NCBI RefSeq assembly: GCF_001611275.1
Contig: NZ_CP015080.1
Location: 2,294,001-2,358,000, forward strand
DNA: 64,000 nucleotides
From: Desulfuromonas sp. DDH964
Lineage (GTDB): Bacteria; Desulfobacterota; Desulfuromonadia; Desulfuromonadales; DDH964
Reading direction: 5' to 3'
Position numbers and translations under genes: made by a program. The notes beneath the pieces were generated by a model. It did not search any database, was not told where the DNA came from, and saw nothing but the letters and a program-made list of their open reading frames with translations. Positions 57,070 to 64,000 of the stretch are shown here, in pieces. Within the stretch, counting starts at the first letter, position 1. Each line of letters begins with the position of its first letter.

Positions 57070-57128
57070 GGGAAAAATAGGGGGATTCCAGTTTACAAGG
57101 ACGCCCTTCTATACTAGGATGTCCGCCT

Positions 57129-58316
57129 ATGTCAGCCCATCGAATCCATCGCTATATTGCACGCGAGGTCACCATCCCCGCCCTGCTCGGACTGCTGGTC
57201 TTCACCTTCGTGCTGATCCTCGGGCGGCTCCTCAAGCTGGCGGAGCTGGTCATCAACCAGGGCGTTCCCCTCGGCCAGATCACCACCCTTTTTGCTTACC
57301 TGATGCCAACCTTTCTGGTGATCACCATCCCGCTCGGCTTCCTCCTCGGCGTCCTTCTCGGCTTCACCAGGCTCTCGACCGACAATGAGATCACGGCCTT
57401 CAAGTCGACCGGCGTCAGCCTCTACCGCCTGCTGCGACCGGTTCTCTTCTGCGCCCTCGCCGCATCAACGCTGACCGCCCTCGCCACCCTGGTGATCGCC
57501 CCGGCCTGCAAGCAGCTCTTTCGCAGCCAGGTCTTTGAAATCGCCCTCAACCAGGCCAGCATCAAGCTGCAACCCCGGACCTTCAACACTGATTTCAACG
57601 GGCTCGCCATCTATGCCAATGGCGTCGATGAGCAGAGCGGAACCATGCAGGGGATCCTGATCGCCGATGAACGCTCCGGCAGCGCTCCGGCCGTGATCCT
57701 CGCCCGCTCGGGACGGATCATCCCCGATTCGAGCCAGATGGCTGTCACCCTGCGCCTGAACGACGGCACCATTCATCGCAAACCCGAGCAGAAATCGGCC
57801 GAAACCTACCAGCTGGTCAGCTTCGCAAACTATGACATCAACCTCAACCTCGGCCAGCAAACCCCCAGCAAGGAGAACCGCTACCGCAAGCCTTCCGAAT
57901 ACGCCCTCGGCGAGCTGATAACCAGCCTGCGCACGGCACCTGACGCCGCCGACCGGGCAGGATTCAGCATCGAACTCCAGCGCCGCCTGATCCTCCCCCT
58001 GGCACCGCTCCTCTTTGCCCTGATCGGGGTTCCCCTCGGGGTGCAGTCCAACCGCAGCGGTCGCAGCAGCGGGTTCGCCCTGGCGCTGATCGTCTTCCTC
58101 CTCTACTACATGTTCCTTTCCCTCGCCCAGACCCTGGTCGAAGAGAAGAACTTCCCGGTAATCCTCACCATGTGGAGCCCCAGCGTCCTCTTCTTCGCCG
58201 CCAGCATCTACCTGTTGCGGATCACCGCCAGCGAGAGACGCCTCCCCCTGGCCGACTGGATCAGGGACCGCTGGCGTGTGGCACGCCGGCTGTTGCGCCG
58301 CCGGGGGCTGGCATGA
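57129..58316 (+). CDS. lptF: LPS export permease LptF
   Basis: LptF, with LptG and the LptB ATPase, pulls LPS from the inner membrane onto the Lpt bridge. The 395-residue YjgP/YjgQ-family protein has three N-terminal helices (LGLLVFTFVLILGRLLKLAE, then ITTLFAYLMPTFLVITIPLG) with LSTDNEITAFKSTGVSLYRL, a periplasmic beta-jellyroll about 135-270, and three C-terminal helices with ELQRRLILPLAPLLFALIGV and PLGVQSNRSGRSSG. It overlaps lptG by 4 nt (ATGA). Confidence 0.93.
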   Translation: MSAHRIHRYIAREVTIPALLGLLVFTFVLILGRLLKLAELVINQGVPLGQITTLFAYLMPTFLVITIPLGFLLGVLLGFTRLSTDNEITAFKSTGVSLYRLLRPVLFCALAASTLTALATLVIAPACKQLFRSQVFEIALNQASIKLQPRTFNTDFNGLAIYANGVDEQSGTMQGILIADERSGSAPAVILARSGRIIPDSSQMAVTLRLNDGTIHRKPEQKSAETYQLVSFANYDINLNLGQQTPSKENRYRKPSEYALGELITSLRTAPDAADRAGFSIELQRRLILPLAPLLFALIGVPLGVQSNRSGRSSGFALALIVFLLYYMFLSLAQTLVEEKNFPVILTMWSPSVLFFAASIYLLRITASERRLPLADWIRDRWRVARRLLRRRGLA

Positions 58317-59395
58317 CCCTGATTACCCGTTACCTGCTGCAGGCCTTTTCCCGGGTCTTCCTCCTCTCTCTGGTCGCCTTTGCCGGCATCTACCTGCTGG
58401 TCGACTTTGTCGAAAACGTCGACAGCTTCATCGCCCGCCAGGCGACAGCCACCGCATATCTTGTCTATTTTTTCGGCAAGCTCCCGCAGATCCTCACCCA
58501 GGTGACGCCGATGGCCATTCTCTTCGGGGTTTTCATGACCCTTGGCGGGCTCTCCCGCAGCAATGAGCTGACGGCGATGCGGGCGGGCGGCATCAGCCTC
58601 TGGCGTATCAGCATGCCGCTCCTGGGCGTGGCCCTGCTCGCCACCGTCGCCACCCTGGCCGCCAACGAATATGTGGTCCCCTACACGGCCAGAAAGGTCA
58701 ACTTCATCAACCGCACCATCATCAAGGGGGAACCGAGCCAGCTGCTGCGCCGGGACCGGGTCTGGTTCCGTGAAGGGGACCAGCTGATCAATGTCCGCCT
58801 CGTCCTCCCCGCCGAAAAACTTCTCTACGGCATCTCCCTCTTCCGTATCGACCGTGATTTCCGGCTTCTCGCCCGCATCGACGCCGACCGTGCCGTATAC
58901 CAGGATGGCCACTGGCTGTTCCAGAACCTGACCACCCGCACCTTTGCCGCCGACGGAAGCGAGTCGATGACCCTGGTGCGCGCGAAAGAAGAGGTCTTGC
59001 CGCTGGCCAAGACACCGAAGGACTTCGCAACGCCCGAATTCCGCAATGACGACCTCTCCTACCGGGAACTGCACCAGATGGTCGAGCGGCTCGAATCCGA
59101 GAATTTTTCGGCGACCCGCTACCGGGTTGACATGATGGCCCGCCTGGCCACCCCCTTCACCAGCCTGATCATGGCCTTTCTCGGCATCCCCTTTGCGCTG
59201 CAGAAAGGGCGCAATGCCAACCTGGCGATGGGGGTAGCGCTCAGTATTGCCGTCGGAGTCGTCTTCTACCTGGTCCAGGCGACCCTTCTCGCCTTTGGCT
59301 ACTCGGCCGTGGTTCCCCCCCTGGTCGCAGCCTGGGCGCCCAATCTCCTCTTCGTTCTGATTGGCGTCTGGCTCCTCCTCTCCGCCCGCGACTGA
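58313..59395 (+). CDS. lptG: LPS export permease LptG
   Basis: The 360-residue protein starts MTLITRYLLQAFSRVFLLSL at the ATG overlapping the lptF stop. It has the same architecture as LptF: NELTAMRAGGISLWRISMPL after TM2-3, a periplasmic jellyroll about 120-255, and a C-terminal block MMARLATPFTSLIMAFLGIP and FALQKGRNANLAMGVALSIA. LptF and LptG form a heterodimer. lptB, lptA and lptC are not in the window. Confidence 0.93.
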   Translation: MTLITRYLLQAFSRVFLLSLVAFAGIYLLVDFVENVDSFIARQATATAYLVYFFGKLPQILTQVTPMAILFGVFMTLGGLSRSNELTAMRAGGISLWRISMPLLGVALLATVATLAANEYVVPYTARKVNFINRTIIKGEPSQLLRRDRVWFREGDQLINVRLVLPAEKLLYGISLFRIDRDFRLLARIDADRAVYQDGHWLFQNLTTRTFAADGSESMTLVRAKEEVLPLAKTPKDFATPEFRNDDLSYRELHQMVERLESENFSATRYRVDMMARLATPFTSLIMAFLGIPFALQKGRNANLAMGVALSIAVGVVFYLVQATLLAFGYSAVVPPLVAAWAPNLLFVLIGVWLLLSARD

Positions 59396-59425
59396 TCCCC
59401 TTGTCTCCACAGCGGCCTGTGGTTT

Positions 59426-59521
59426 AATCAAAAGTTGGGTTCAATTCCCCGCAGCTTGCTGCGCGATTTTTACTAAGGGTGTAGGCTGTTGATACCCCGT
59501 AGCTTGCTGCGGGGTAGTTCA
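59426..59521. repeat. 96-bp dispersed repeat, copy 2 (REP-like)
   Basis: These 96 bases are identical to 11260-11355, in the same orientation. This copy lies between lptG and the IPT/TIG gene. Confidence 0.85.
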
Positions 59522-59553
59522 ATGAATCTCCCCGCAGCAAGCTACGGGGTATC
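59491..59553. repeat. Perfect 24-bp inverted repeat (REP doublet)
   Basis: The arm 59491-59514 is exactly reversed at 59530-59553, around a 15-nt loop. Each arm contains the CCCCGTAGCTTGCTGCGGGG palindrome. A third degenerate copy (CGAAGCAAGCTTCGGGG) follows near 59579-59595. This resembles the paired, oppositely oriented REP units of a BIME. The remaining DNA to 59643 shows only the AAGGAG ribosome site of the next gene. Confidence 0.85.
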
Positions 59554-59643
59554 AAAAGTTTAGATTGATCGCTTTCATCGAAGCAAGCTTCGGGGAATTC
59601 GACCCACCTGAGATTAAAGCTACGACTGTCAAGGAGAAGTAGC

Positions 59644-60495
59644 ATGCGCAAATATTTCCTCTTCCTGCTGGGATTCCTCCTCTCTACGTCACTGCCGGCC
59701 CTGGCGACGGTGCAGATTACCTCGATGAGCCCGGACAGCGCCGCCCCCGGGGACGAAATCACCGTCACCGGCGGCCCCTTTTCCAATGAGATCGAAGTCC
59801 TTCTTGGCGAGATCAGGATCACGCCCCAGGCCGTTTCGGACCGGCGCCTGACCTTTTCCCTGCCGGAGCTCCCCCCCGGCCAATACCTGTTGCGCCTGGC
59901 CGAGCAAGGCCGGGTTTCGGCAAGCCCCCTGCTCTTCCGGGTGACCGAATCCGAACCGCGGATCAGCTCGTTGCAGCCGGTGGAGGTGGACGTCTGCGAT
60001 ACCGACCCGCCAGCGCAACTGACCGTCGAGGGGCAGGGCTTCCAATCGGGCAGCAGCTTGCTGATTGATGGCGTGACGATTGGTGTCGAGAAAATTTCCA
60101 GTGACCGCATTACCCTGACCCTCCCCCCCCTCGCCCCCGGAACCCACCAGGTGCAGGTCGCCAACCCTGCCGGCAGCCGCTCCCTCCCCCGTGGCCTGCT
60201 GGTCAACGGCACCCCGGTAATCTTTTCTACCCGGATCGGCGCCGACGATGTCACTACCTATGCACTGATCATCGAGGGGAAGAACTTCCTCGCCTCCTCC
60301 CAGCTACTCGTCGACGGCAAGCGCATTCCCCTCGTTGACCGGCAGCCGCCCGGCCGGGAAAGTGCCAGTCTCGGCGACTGTCGGACCATCGTCTACCACC
60401 GCCGTCCCTACAGCAGCCAACCGAAACCGATCACTCTGAAGGTGATCAACCCCGGCGGCCGGGAGAGTGCCGCGGTAACCATCCAGGCCCCTTAG
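59644..60495 (+). CDS. Secreted IPT/TIG-domain protein
   Basis: The 283-residue protein has a Sec signal peptide (MRKYFLFLLGFLLSTSLPAL, cleavage after ALA near 22). Three Ig-like IPT/TIG repeats follow: ITSMSPDSAAPGDEITVTGG at about 24-100, ISSLQPVEVDVCDTDPPAQL with LTVEGQGFQSGSSLLIDG at about 105-190, and STRIGADDVTTYALIIEGKN to the end. Such folds bind partners or sugars outside the cell. No catalytic domain is seen and the function is unknown. AAGGAG lies about 8 nt before the ATG. It has no operon partner and follows REP DNA. Confidence 0.78.
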   Translation: MRKYFLFLLGFLLSTSLPALATVQITSMSPDSAAPGDEITVTGGPFSNEIEVLLGEIRITPQAVSDRRLTFSLPELPPGQYLLRLAEQGRVSASPLLFRVTESEPRISSLQPVEVDVCDTDPPAQLTVEGQGFQSGSSLLIDGVTIGVEKISSDRITLTLPPLAPGTHQVQVANPAGSRSLPRGLLVNGTPVIFSTRIGADDVTTYALIIEGKNFLASSQLLVDGKRIPLVDRQPPGRESASLGDCRTIVYHRRPYSSQPKPITLKVINPGGRESAAVTIQAP

Positions 60496-60532
60496 ATAAC
60501 GCGTCGAGCAGCAGCACCCGGCGGCGCCTCGA

Positions 60533-60567
60533 ACGAAAAAAGCCCCGCAGTTGCGGGGCTTTTTTCG
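60533..60567. terminator. Bidirectional terminator between the IPT gene and ahcY
   Basis: AGCCCCGCA/TGCGGGGCT (60541-60549 with 60552-60560) is flanked by five or more A on the left and six T on the right, so it serves both converging genes. Confidence 0.92.
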
Positions 60568-60592
60568 TTTTGTTGCATGCTGCCAAACCGGC

Positions 60593-62050
60593 TCAGTACC
60601 GATAATGGTCCGGCTTGAAGGGGCCGGTGGCAGAAACACCGAGGTATTCGGCCTGGGCCGGGGTCAGGGTCGTCATCCTGGCCCCGAGCTTTTCAAGATG
60701 CAGGCGGGCCACCTTCTCATCGAGGAGTTTCGGCAGGACATAGACCTGGTTGCCATAAAGGCCGGTGTTGGCGAACAGCTCGATCTGGGCGATCACCTGG
60801 TTGCTGAAACTGTTGGACATGACGAAAGAAGGATGGCCGGTAGCACAGCCAAGGTTGAGCAGGCGGCCTTCGGCGAGAACGATGACCCCGTGGCCGTCGG
60901 CAAAGAGCCACTGGTCGACCTGGTTGCCGTGTTCCTGCGGGTTTTTGATGTTGATCTTGCGAATCCCCGGCACCTTGGCCAGCCCGGCCATATCGATCTC
61001 GTTGTCGAAGTGACCGATATTGCCGACAATGGCGTTGTGTTTCATCCGCGCCATATGCTCCGGGGTGATGATGTTGAAGTTGCCGGTGGCGGTAACGAAG
61101 ATATCGGCGCTGGCCACCACATCCTCCAGCGTCTTCACCTCGTATCCCTCCATCAGCGCCTGCAGGGCGCAGATCGGGTCAATCTCGGTGACGATGACCC
61201 GGGCACCCTGCCCACGCAACGACTGACAGCACCCCTTGCCAACATCCCCGTAACCGCAGACCACGGCAACCTTGCCGGCGAGCATGACATCGGTAGCGCG
61301 CATGATCCCGTCGATCAGGCTGTGGCGGCAGCCATAGACGTTGTCGAACTTGCTCTTGGTGACCGAATCATTGACGTTCATCGCCGGGAAGGGGAGCTTC
61401 CCTTCTTTCTGCAGCTGATAGAGGCGATGGACACCGGTGGTGGTCTCTTCGGTAACCCCCTTGATCGAGGCACAGATCGCACTCCAGTCGTTCTTGCCGG
61501 CGGCAATCGACGCTTCCAGGCAGCGCACCAGTTCGCGCCAGTCCTCCGGGGCGTCCGCCCCGACCGCCGGAACTCCGGAGCGCTGCCAGTCGGCCCCATG
61601 CAGGACCATCATGGTGGCATCGCCGCCATCGTCGAGAATCATGTTCGGCAGCTGGCCATCGGGCCAGGAGAGGGCCTGCTCGGTGCACCACCAGTACTCG
61701 CTGAGGCTCTCCCCCTTCCAGGCGAAGACCGGGATGCCGGCGGCGGCGATCGCCGCCGCCGCCTGGTCCTGGGTCGAGAAGATGTTACAGGAAGCCCAGC
61801 GGACCTTGGCGCCAAGAGCGACCAGGGTTTCGATCAGGACCGCGGTCTGGATGGTCATATGCAGCGAACCGGTAATACGGGCGCCGGCAAGGGGACGCGC
61901 CGCGCCGAATTCTTCCCGCAGCGCCATCAGGCCGGGCATTTCAACTTCAGCCAGTTCAATCTCCTTGCGCCCCCAGCTGGCGAGGGCCAGGTCCTTGACC
62001 TTGAAGTCGCCCCGGGCCAGAACCGGATTATTCATTTTCTGCTGTGACAT
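60593..62050 (-). CDS. ahcY: Adenosylhomocysteinase (SAH hydrolase)
   Basis: AhcY splits S-adenosylhomocysteine to adenosine and homocysteine with bound NAD. From the ATG at 62048-62050 (AGAGGT upstream) it has 485 residues. Motifs are [77 protein letters not shown] (NAD loop), [39 protein letters not shown] and the C-terminal KPDHYRY. It lies 41 bp after the ArsR-methyltransferase gene in the same operon. Confidence 0.97.
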   Translation of the reverse strand: MSQQKMNNPVLARGDFKVKDLALASWGRKEIELAEVEMPGLMALREEFGAARPLAGARITGSLHMTIQTAVLIETLVALGAKVRWASCNIFSTQDQAAAAIAAAGIPVFAWKGESLSEYWWCTEQALSWPDGQLPNMILDDGGDATMMVLHGADWQRSGVPAVGADAPEDWRELVRCLEASIAAGKNDWSAICASIKGVTEETTTGVHRLYQLQKEGKLPFPAMNVNDSVTKSKFDNVYGCRHSLIDGIMRATDVMLAGKVAVVCGYGDVGKGCCQSLRGQGARVIVTEIDPICALQALMEGYEVKTLEDVVASADIFVTATGNFNIITPEHMARMKHNAIVGNIGHFDNEIDMAGLAKVPGIRKINIKNPQEHGNQVDQWLFADGHGVIVLAEGRLLNLGCATGHPSFVMSNSFSNQVIAQIELFANTGLYGNQVYVLPKLLDEKVARLHLEKLGARMTTLTPAQAEYLGVSATGPFKPDHYRY

Positions 62051-62091
62051 GCTAACCTCTTTTCGTTGCGGGCCGGCCAAGCCGGCAGGTT

Positions 62092-63021
62092 TCAATTTAC
62101 TGCTTTTCGAGCGCAAAGCAGAAAAGCCGTGAACGGCCCGGGCTCTCCGGAGAGTTCACGGTAGGACTCCATGACAAAACCGCCATCCTGCAGCCAGCCG
62201 GTGATATCCTCGCGAACAAAACCAAGCCAGAGATCACCGAGCTCTTCCCGCGCCCACTCCTGCTCGTGGCGCAAAAGGTCGAGGATGACAAGTCGGCCGC
62301 CGGGCTGCAGCACCCGCAGCAGTTCGCCGATAATGGCCCGGGGACGATCGGCATGATGGAGTGCCAGGTGCAACAGCACGCCATCGACACTCCCATCGGC
62401 AAGGGGAAGATGGGTCATTTCGCCGAGGCGAAGGTCGACCCGTTCCGTCAACCCCGCGCCGGCGACCCGCTGCCGGGCTTCGGCGAGCATCGCCGGCGAC
62501 TGGTCGATACCGACAACCTGGCGCGCCTTGTCGCAGAGGGCCGGCAGCAGGGCACCGGTACCGACCCCGAGATCAAGAATGACACCCGCTGGCGGGAGAC
62601 TGGCCAGAACCAGGGGGCGCCAGTTTTCGAGGGGCAGAAAGCGCTTGGCCAGCCCCTCCCAGTGCCGGGCATGACGATCGAAAAAGGTGACGCTCGCCTG
62701 GCGCCGGCGCTGCAGAATCATCTCCAGCCGCACCAGGTCGCGGCGGAAGTCATCCCCGGCCAGACCGGGAGCAAGGACGGCCCACCAGGAGCGCAGCGGC
62801 TCCTGATCGACCAGGCTGCGGTAATAACGCCAGGTTCCCTGCCGCTGAACGGCGAGTAGCCCGGCATCGGCAAGTATTTTCAGGTGCCGTGAAATCCGGG
62901 ATTGCCCCATCCCGAGGATATCCGTCAACTCCTGGACGGTGAGTTCGGCCTGGGCCAAAACCGCGACCAGCCGTAACCGGGTGCCATCACCGAGGGCCTT
63001 GAGAACTTCGAGCAGCGACAT
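62092..63021 (-). CDS. ArsR-family regulator fused to a SAM-dependent methyltransferase domain (SahR-like)
   Basis: From the ATG at 63021 the protein has 309 residues. Residues 1-80 form an ArsR winged helix ([20 protein letters not shown], then [20 protein letters not shown]). Residues 145-309 form a class I methyltransferase ([16 protein letters not shown], then [14 protein letters not shown]). The usual ArsR metal Cys motif is absent, so the ligand may be SAM or SAH. SahR regulators of the methionine/SAH cycle are ArsR proteins, and the position directly upstream of ahcY fits that role (inference). A palindrome overlaps its own promoter. Confidence 0.88.
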   Translation of the reverse strand: MSLLEVLKALGDGTRLRLVAVLAQAELTVQELTDILGMGQSRISRHLKILADAGLLAVQRQGTWRYYRSLVDQEPLRSWWAVLAPGLAGDDFRRDLVRLEMILQRRRQASVTFFDRHARHWEGLAKRFLPLENWRPLVLASLPPAGVILDLGVGTGALLPALCDKARQVVGIDQSPAMLAEARQRVAGAGLTERVDLRLGEMTHLPLADGSVDGVLLHLALHHADRPRAIIGELLRVLQPGGRLVILDLLRHEQEWAREELGDLWLGFVREDITGWLQDGGFVMESYRELSGEPGPFTAFLLCARKAVN

Positions 63022-63057
63022 ATCAATGTGGCCTGTTGTTGTTAAATCAGGTTTTCT

Positions 63058-63088
63058 TGATATATCATCGCTCCGCCCCAAAGGTCAA
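63058..63088 (-). promoter_or_regulatory. Promoter with overlapping palindrome of the sahR-like/ahcY operon
   Basis: On the minus strand a -35 TTGACC (63083-63088) is followed 16-18 bp later by a -10 within the perfect 10-bp palindrome TGATATATCA (63058-63067). ATATCAAG...CCTGATTT just downstream is a looser inverted repeat. An ArsR-type repressor binding here would block RNA polymerase. Confidence 0.55.
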
Positions 63089-63123
63089 GAAAAAGGAGCT
63101 GGATCCCGAAGGACCCAACTCCT
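63089..63123 (-). terminator. Terminator of the lipoprotein gene
   Basis: AGGAGTTGGGTCC pairs with GGATCCAGCTCCT around a TTCG tetraloop, and TTTTTC follows on the minus strand. It abuts the -35 of the next promoter and lies 24 bp after the lipoprotein stop. Confidence 0.85.
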
Positions 63124-63147
63124 CGCCAGCGGATATGCGTGCCACCC

Positions 63148-63876
63148 CTAAAGAGCCAGGGTCGTGTTGAACAGCGTCCCTGACTCCGGGTCTTTCAGCT
63201 GCAGCCGAAGCTGGCTGGCAGAGGGCGCCTCCCCCGGGAAAAAGAGAAACCCGCGCCCCAGAACTCCCGGCCTTATGCTGCGATTTTCAAGGGACTTGTT
63301 GGCCAGGTCCCGGGAGATCTGCCGTTCTTCCTCCCCGGAGGTCCCGCTGTCGACGCCACCAAGCAGGGCTCCGCCGGCAGCGCCCACCGCCGCCCCCTTA
63401 CCGAGCGCTTCGCCGACGCTTTCGCCAGTGAGAATACCGATAGCGGCGCCGATGACGGCACCACCGGCGGCACCCAGTACTGCGCTCCGCCCCGACCCCT
63501 TGGCAATCCTGGCGTACTCGGAACTCTTCTCCACCCGCTCGTAGGCGGTTCGGCGATCGAGCAGGTTCCAGTAGTTGCCGACGGCGTCGATCAGGAAGGT
63601 CTGGGCCGGCACCACTTCCAGAGTAGTCGAACCAATATTGTCGATGACGACCTGGACCGGCAACAGTCCGGCCTCGCGGATATCGAACCCGAAGGCTTCC
63701 CGGGCCTTCGATTTGTCGGCATACCCCTCGGCGGCGACCTGGGCGCCGGCGACAACCTGCATTCCGGGGTAGGCGGCCGGCGGGCGGAAGGGGAGCTCCT
63801 GGCTCTGGTAGGAAGCGCAGGATGCAAGCAGGAAGGTCAAAATGGTCAGCGACATCACGAAACGAAACGATTTCAT
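63148..63876 (-). CDS. Predicted lipoprotein with glycine-zipper segment
   Basis: The 242-residue protein has a lipoprotein signal with lipobox LLASC (Cys about 20). A beta-rich domain follows (about 40-110: VVAGAQVAAEGYADKSKARE, then LLPVQVVIDNIGSTTLEVVP). A Gly/Ala-rich hydrophobic stretch with glycine-zipper spacing (AVLGAAGGAVIGAAIGILTG, then GKGAAVGAAGGALLGG) spans about 131-175. The C-terminal part has RGFLFFPGEAPSASQLRLQL. The pattern is common in outer-membrane lipoproteins of unknown role. It has its own terminator. Confidence 0.75.
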   Translation of the reverse strand: MKSFRFVMSLTILTFLLASCASYQSQELPFRPPAAYPGMQVVAGAQVAAEGYADKSKAREAFGFDIREAGLLPVQVVIDNIGSTTLEVVPAQTFLIDAVGNYWNLLDRRTAYERVEKSSEYARIAKGSGRSAVLGAAGGAVIGAAIGILTGESVGEALGKGAAVGAAGGALLGGVDSGTSGEEERQISRDLANKSLENRSIRPGVLGRGFLFFPGEAPSASQLRLQLKDPESGTLFNTTLAL

Positions 63877-63899
63877 CGGAATCTCCTTTTGCTGAGATT

Positions 63900-64000
63900 T
63901 TATTCTATCACCGCCGGCGCGATCAACAACAGGACCAGCCCGACGTGCGCCAGCGAATTCACAGCGCCCGATCCCCGACCGTTGCGCCCTCCCGGGCTTG
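63900..64000 (-). CDS. Possible C-terminal end of a membrane protein, cut by the window edge
   Basis: A minus-strand frame open to the right edge ends at TAA (63900-63902) with NSLAHVGLVLLLIAPAVIE, a hydrophobic segment. It lies 23 bp upstream of the lipoprotein start. With only about 33 codons visible, neither the reality nor the family of the gene can be judged. Confidence 0.3.
   Translation of the reverse strand, partial: SPGGRNGRGSGAVNSLAHVGLVLLLIAPAVIE

Overview
The window is a continuous, gene-dense chromosomal segment of high G+C content. It suggests a member of the Desulfuromonadia (Geobacter, Desulfuromonas or Pelobacter-like). The main clues are the ilvD-ilvB-ilvN-ilvC-psd-leuA-leuC-leuD order, a T-box in front of leuA in a Gram-negative, a periplasmic CxxCH haem motif on a cyclic-di-GMP sensor, a DUF6485/YgiQ pair, and outer-membrane genes (lptF, lptG, RND pump, lipoproteins). 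The lineage is inferred from gene content, not from a database search. I see no prophage, integrase, transposase gene, CRISPR array, tRNA or rRNA.

Layout, left to right. 1-2.1 kb: the 5' end of lgt, an RluA-type pseudouridine synthase, a 6S RNA gene on the + strand, and ihfB. 2.1-9.9 kb (minus): pheA-tyrA-aroA-cmk-ispH, then rpsA-sppA-ihfB. 10-12.4 kb (plus): an aminotransferase and a formate/nitrite-family transporter, separated by a block of seven-base tandem repeats and a 96-bp dispersed repeat. 12.4-21 kb (minus): a DUF2065 protein, queA-tgt-yajC-secD-secF-TPR protein, a beta-helix lipoprotein and recJ. 21.3-25.6 kb (plus): a haem-binding HD-GYP sensor followed at once by a GGDEF diguanylate cyclase. 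25.6-33.8 kb (minus): leuB-asd-ecfT-truA-rplM-rpsI-argC-DUF6485-ygiQ. 33.8-38.1 kb: an RND pump with its adaptor. 38.3-48.2 kb: the branched-chain amino-acid genes with psd, including a T-box leader and an unannotated 38-codon ORF coupled to leuA. 48.4-56.9 kb: rpsB-tsf-pyrH-frr-ferredoxin-uppS-cdsA-dxr-rseP-tsaB-DUF465. 57.1-59.4 kb (plus): lptF-lptG. 59.4-60.5 kb: a REP-like repeat and an IPT/TIG protein. 60.6-64 kb (minus): a lipoprotein, then an ArsR-methyltransferase fusion upstream of ahcY.

How the genes work together. One large share makes amino acids: the aromatic branch to Phe and Tyr, all of Leu/Ile/Val from common steps, and single steps of Arg and Lys/Thr/Met. A second share is the ribosome and envelope core: S1, S2, S9, L13, EF-Ts, RRF, UMP kinase, the end of the isoprenoid pathway, undecaprenyl-PP, CDP-DAG, site-2 protease, Sec accessory proteins and LPS export. 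Regulation visible in the DNA includes 6S RNA, a Leu T-box, several strong terminators (two of them inside operons), c-di-GMP enzymes, and a probable SAH/methionine-cycle repressor next to ahcY. The most unusual points are the T-box/small-ORF arrangement at leuA, non-AUG starts that appear forced at ygiQ (CTG) and cdsA (ATT), the haem-sensing HD-GYP/GGDEF pair, and the family of heptamer arrays.
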